From NCBI GenBank assembly GCA_964617995.1, contig CAZTXD010000069.1:1-17624 (forward strand): 17,624 nucleotides of DNA. The letters run 5' to 3'. Below the pieces are notes generated by a model. That model did no database searches and was not told where the DNA came from. It was given only the letters and a program-made list of their open reading frames with translations. The stretch comes from CAZTXD01 sp964617995. Lineage in GTDB: Bacteria > Actinomycetota > Acidimicrobiia > Spongiisociales > ZC4RG35. Both the position numbers and the translations under genes were made by a program. Below, piece by piece: positions 14,307-17,624 of the stretch. Each line of letters opens with the position of its first letter. Within the stretch, counting starts at the first letter, position 1.

Positions 14307-16066
14307 ATCCGTTCAGGGACCTCGATGCCCAGCATGTCGAGGGAGCGGACGAGGGTATCGAGTGTCAGCTCGCAGAGCTTCAGCCAGCTTCCCCTGCGGG
14401 CGGGGTCTCTCTCGGACAGGACGTGACACGAGTCGTAGAACCGGTTGAAGACCCCCGACAGGTCGTAGGCGTACTCGGCGAGATGATTGGGGGCGCGCAG
14501 CACGGCCGAGCGGGCGACCACCTCGGGGAACCGGAGTAGCTGGAGCATCAGGTTGCGCTCCGGGTCGAGACCTGGAGCGAGTATGTCGGTGGCGGCGAGT
14601 TCCCGGTTGCCGGCCTTGCGCAGCAGGGACCGAATACGGACCGCGGCATACTGGAGATAGGGTCCGGTCTTTCCTTCGAACGACGAGAAGCGTTGCAGGT
14701 CGAAGACGTAGTCGGACAGCCGGTTGGAATGCAGGTCGCCGAATTTGAGGGCGGCGATCCCGACAGCGTGGGCGATGCGTGCCCTCTCCTCGGGCGGGTA
14801 GTCGGTGGCGATGCGCGCCTCGTCGAGGCGGGCGGAGGCCGCTGCCTCGACCATGTCGATCAGGTCCCGCAGCGACACGACACCGCCGGCTCGGGTCTTG
14901 AAGGGCTTTCCGTCCGGTCCGTTCATGGTTCCGAACCCGATGTGCTCGGTGGCCATCCCGCCGATCAGCCCACCCTTGCGGGCTGACCGGAAGACCTGTA
15001 TGAAATGGTCGGCCTGGCGGGAGTCCACCACGTACAGGCACAGGTCGGCCCCCAGCTCCTGAGCCCTGTACCAGACGGTGGCCACGTCGGTGGCGGAATA
15101 GAGGTAGCTGCCGGCGCGGCTGCGGAGGATGAGCGGGGGAAACTCGCGTTTGTCGTCGGGCTCGTCGATCCGAACGATCACGGCCCCGTCGGAGTCCTCG
15201 GCTGCTCCGCTCTGTTGGAGTCGGTCAACGAGCGGTTCGAGCATGTCGGCGACGTCGGATTCCCCGTGCCAGATGTCGAAGTCGACACCCAGGTCGGAGA
15301 AGTTCGCCTTCTGGGCGTGGAGCGAAACGGCGCGCATGTGCTGCCACAGCGCCAGGTATCCGGGTCGCTTGCGCTGGAGATCGACGGTCGCCTCCCGGGC
15401 CCGGGCCGCGAACTCCTTGTCGGAGGCCGCCCGGGCGTCGGCCTGGGGGTATATCGCCTGGAGGTCGTCCAGCGTCACCGGTGAGCTGTCGGGGTAGGGG
15501 CCGTTGTGGTCGGGATCGAAGTAGGGCCAGTCCGGGTGCTGTTTCTCCAGTTCGGCGATGACCAGGCCCATCTGCAGCCCCCAGTCGCCGAAGTGGGGAT
15601 CGCGGATCACCTTGTGGCCGAGGAAGTCGAGGAGACGGGCGATGCTGTCGCCGATGATGGTCGCCCGGAGGTGCCCCACGTGCATGGCCTTGGCGACGTT
15701 GGGACCGGCATAGTCGACCACCACCGTCATCGGCTCGCCGACGGTGGGGACACCCAGACGGGCGTCGGCGGCCATGTCGTTCGCCCAGCGGCTGAGGGCC
15801 TCATCGGTGACCGTCAGGTTGATGAAGCCCGGTCCGGCCACCTCCACCCCGGCCAGGTCGTCGTCTCCCGCCAACGACCGGGCCACCTCCTCGGCGATGT
15901 CGCGGGGCGGCCGCCCGGCTGCGGCAGCGGCGGCCATAGCCCCGTTGCACTGGAACTGGGCCAGCTCCGGTCGGTTGGAGGTCACCACCTCACCCAGCGC
16001 CGGGTCGAGCCCCAGGTCGGCGAAGGCGGTTCCCACCAGGTGGGAGAGATGGGATGCGAGCGACAT
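14303..16066 (-). CDS. argS: Arginyl-tRNA synthetase
   Basis: This class I aminoacyl-tRNA synthetase of 587 aa attaches arginine to tRNA-Arg in the cytoplasm. The N-terminal arginyl-tRNA synthetase domain (about residues 1-85) precedes the catalytic core. The HIGH signature appears as AKAMHVGHLRATIIGD (HVGH at 129-132), with HFGDWGLQMGL after it. The region corresponding to KMSKS reads GKPFKTRAGGVVSLRDL, the usual relaxed form in ArgRS. The C-terminal DALR anticodon-binding domain includes FEGKTGPYLQYAAVRIRSLLR and ends in LDMLGIEVPERM, typical of the family. I chose ATG 16066 over the in-frame GTG 16069 because a TAACCT box lies 7 nt before the ATG and no Shine-Dalgarno sequence is present. 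The length fits a full, intact enzyme. Confidence 0.96.
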   Translation of the reverse strand: MSLASHLSHLVGTAFADLGLDPALGEVVTSNRPELAQFQCNGAMAAAAAAGRPPRDIAEEVARSLAGDDDLAGVEVAGPGFINLTVTDEALSRWANDMAADARLGVPTVGEPMTVVVDYAGPNVAKAMHVGHLRATIIGDSIARLLDFLGHKVIRDPHFGDWGLQMGLVIAELEKQHPDWPYFDPDHNGPYPDSSPVTLDDLQAIYPQADARAASDKEFAARAREATVDLQRKRPGYLALWQHMRAVSLHAQKANFSDLGVDFDIWHGESDVADMLEPLVDRLQQSGAAEDSDGAVIVRIDEPDDKREFPPLILRSRAGSYLYSATDVATVWYRAQELGADLCLYVVDSRQADHFIQVFRSARKGGLIGGMATEHIGFGTMNGPDGKPFKTRAGGVVSLRDLIDMVEAAASARLDEARIATDYPPEERARIAHAVGIAALKFGDLHSNRLSDYVFDLQRFSSFEGKTGPYLQYAAVRIRSLLRKAGNRELAATDILAPGLDPERNLMLQLLRFPEVVARSAVLRAPNHLAEYAYDLSGVFNRFYDSCHVLSERDPARRGSWLKLCELTLDTLVRSLDMLGIEVPERM

Positions 16067-16073
16067 CACACTC

Positions 16074-16079
16074 AGGTTA
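16074..16079 (-). promoter_or_regulatory. Candidate -10 box of argS
   Basis: TAACCT on the minus strand ends 7 nt before ATG 16066, the spacing of a leaderless transcript. The -35 region is poor. It separates argS expression from the E1 gene that ends 65 bp upstream. Confidence 0.4.
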
Positions 16080-16131
16080 GGACGTGCCTCTCAGCGGGGC
16101 AGAAGCACCCGCCCCATCCCCTTCGGTGGTG

Positions 16132-17624
16132 TCACCAGGCGACGAGTTCGGTGGCGTGGGAGACGATGCCCTCGGTGTTGGGGTACGTCACGTCCTCCAG
16201 CTCCTGGGCGTAGGGCATGGCGGGGATGTCGTCGAGGGCGTAGCGGCGGATGGGTGCGTCCAGCCATTCGAAGGTCTTGTCGGCGATCTGGGCGGCAAGC
16301 TCCGCTCCGTAGCCGACGAACTCGTTGTCCTCGTGGACGATCAGCACCCGCGAGGTCTTCTTCACCGACGCCTCGATCGTGGGCCAGTCGAGCGGCTTCA
16401 GCGAGCGCAGGTCGATGATCTCGGCATCGATCCCGCTCCCGGCGAGCTCATCCCCCGCTTCGACGGCGAAATGGGCCATGGCCCCGTAGGCGAGGATGGT
16501 GACGTCGCGGCCCGAGCGCCGGATGGTGGCCTCACCCAGCGGAACGCGCCATTCGCCGTCGGGGTAGGGCCCCTTCGCCAGCCGATAGAGCTTCTTCGGC
16601 TCGAGGAAGAGGACGGGGTCCGGATCTGCCACGGCCGAGAACAACAGCCCCTTGACGTCGGCGGGTGTCGAGGGAACCACGACCTTCAAGCCCGGGACAT
16701 GGGCGTAGTAGGCCTCGATCGACTGGGAGTGGTAGAGGGCTCCGTGGATGCCGGCGCCGAAGGGGGTACGGATCACTATCGGGCAGGTCCACCTCCCGTC
16801 CGATCGGTAGTGGATGCGGGCGACCTCGGAGACGATCTGGTCGAAGGCGGGATGGATGTAGTCGGCGAACTGGATCTCGGGTATGGCCCGCAACCCGCTG
16901 GCCGCCATGCCCACTGCCGCCCCGACGATGATCGACTCGGCGATGGGGGCGTTGAAGCACCGGTCCTCGCCGAAGACCTCGGTGAGACGCTGGGTGGCCT
17001 TGAAGACACCGCCTTTCTCCCCGGCGACGTCCTCGCCGAACACGACCGTGTCGTCGTAGAACTCCATCACCTCGTGCAGCGCCTTGTTCACGGCGGTGAT
17101 GATGTTCACCGATGCTCCCTCGGGCACCGGCTCCGGCTGGGTCACCGCAACCGTCGGGACGATGGGGTTGGCGTACACCCGGGCGTAGGGCTCGTCGGGA
17201 CGCGGGGCTCCCTCCGCCTCGGCCACCGCCTCCGCCAGCTCGGCGTTCACCTCCTCGTCGATCGTCCTCTCGTCGCCCTCGCTGAGGAGGCGCTGCTCGA
17301 TCAGGTACTGGCGGATGGCCATCACCGGGTCGCGCTTCTTCCACGTCTCCACCTCCTCCCGGCTGCGATAGAGGCGGTCGTCGTCGTCGGAGGTGTGGGC
17401 GTAGTAACGGTAGGTCTCCGCCTCGATGAGGCTGGGACCGTCGCCGTTGCGGGCCCTGTCGGCCGCCTCCTTGACGGTCTTGTAGACGAGGAGGGGGTCG
17501 TTGCCGTCGATGGTGACCCCGGGGAACCCGTATCCTTCGGCCCGCTTCGAAAGGCTCCCGGCCACCTGCTCGGAGGCCGGCACCGAGATGGCGTAGTGGT
17601 TGTTCTCGATGATGAACACGAGAG
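16132..17624 (-). CDS. Fused E1 alpha/beta 2-oxo acid dehydrogenase, 5' end cut by window
   Basis: The open frame runs off the right edge, so about 497 residues of a longer protein are visible. The part starts in the E1 alpha thiamine diphosphate region with IIENNHYAISVP, the NN end of the GDG-x-NN motif. The alpha C-terminal part follows, with YRYYAHTSDDDDRLYR and KKRDPVMAIRQYL. An acidic/Pro linker leads into a complete E1 beta: VVFGEDVAGEKGGVFKAT, then FNAPIAESIIVGAAVGMA, ADYIHPAFDQIVSE, IRTPFGAGIHGALYHSQS and HEDNEFVGYGAE, ending in SHATELVAW. Such fusions are annotated as branched-chain (2-oxoisovalerate) or pyruvate-type E1, which decarboxylates a 2-oxo acid and acylates the E2 lipoyl group. 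The substrate cannot be fixed here, because E2 and E3 are not in the window. No frameshift is seen. Confidence 0.9.
   Translation of the reverse strand, partial: LVFIIENNHYAISVPASEQVAGSLSKRAEGYGFPGVTIDGNDPLLVYKTVKEAADRARNGDGPSLIEAETYRYYAHTSDDDDRLYRSREEVETWKKRDPVMAIRQYLIEQRLLSEGDERTIDEEVNAELAEAVAEAEGAPRPDEPYARVYANPIVPTVAVTQPEPVPEGASVNIITAVNKALHEVMEFYDDTVVFGEDVAGEKGGVFKATQRLTEVFGEDRCFNAPIAESIIVGAAVGMAASGLRAIPEIQFADYIHPAFDQIVSEVARIHYRSDGRWTCPIVIRTPFGAGIHGALYHSQSIEAYYAHVPGLKVVVPSTPADVKGLLFSAVADPDPVLFLEPKKLYRLAKGPYPDGEWRVPLGEATIRRSGRDVTILAYGAMAHFAVEAGDELAGSGIDAEIIDLRSLKPLDWPTIEASVKKTSRVLIVHEDNEFVGYGAELAAQIADKTFEWLDAPIRRYALDDIPAMPYAQELEDVTYPNTEGIVSHATELVAW

Noticed and set aside
16067..16131. Terminator between the E1 gene and argS
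   Set aside because: A GGGGC/GCCCC stem of only 5 bp with a 10-nt loop is present, which is expected by chance in such GC-rich DNA.
1..17624. tRNA, rRNA, riboswitch, insertion sequence or defence system
   Set aside because: The intergenic gaps are all shorter than about 140 bases and hold no cloverleaf, rRNA, transposase or toxin-antitoxin signal that I could recognise. All clearly supported genes are metabolic, housekeeping or membrane proteins.

Overview
This is a GC-rich, gene-dense chromosomal window with almost no free intergenic space. The features point to a high-GC actinobacterium, plausibly the Acidimicrobiia or a related uncultured lineage. They include an Eis-type acetyltransferase, frequent GTG and TTG starts, 1- and 4-nt stop/start overlaps, and actinobacterial-style leaderless promoters with a TANNNT box 6-10 nt before the start. 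The class-level placement is inference only. The content is mostly core and catabolic metabolism. I see no mobile element, CRISPR array, phage gene, tRNA or rRNA, and no gene-free stretch over 300 bases.

Layout. Positions 1-35 hold a perfect 30-bp palindrome. Positions 66-1948 (minus) carry a single-pass membrane protein translationally coupled to an Eis-like GNAT acetyltransferase. Divergent from it (2049-2828, plus) is a second single-pass membrane protein, then a Nudix hydrolase (2849-3400). The Nudix stop overlaps the stop of a convergent stand-alone Nfu N-terminal domain protein (3397-3651, minus). Positions 3709-7181 (plus) are a hyuA-hyuB pair of the hydantoinase/oxoprolinase family. 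Positions 7272-8881 (minus) encode a DUF4870-like membrane protein coupled to a PQQ/GSDH-type beta-propeller lipoprotein. Positions 8953-12667 (plus) are a complete glcDEF glycolate oxidase operon, followed by a polytopic membrane protein (12718-13299). Positions 13437-17624 (minus) carry a fused E1 alpha/beta 2-oxo acid dehydrogenase cut by the window edge, then argS, then a GNAT protein overlapping the argS stop.

How the genes work together. GlcD, GlcE and GlcF should form one membrane-associated FAD/Fe-S complex oxidising glycolate or a related 2-hydroxy acid. HyuA and HyuB should form one ATP-dependent cyclic amide hydrolase or a related carboxylase-like enzyme of unknown substrate. The E1 protein belongs to a 2-oxo acid dehydrogenase complex whose E2 and E3 are not in the window. 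The other genes are not obviously linked to each other.

I did not find a convincing new multi-gene system. The most interesting signals are non-coding: the edge palindrome, a six-unit heptanucleotide tandem repeat touching a stop codon, and a consistent set of putative leaderless promoters that revises several start codons.
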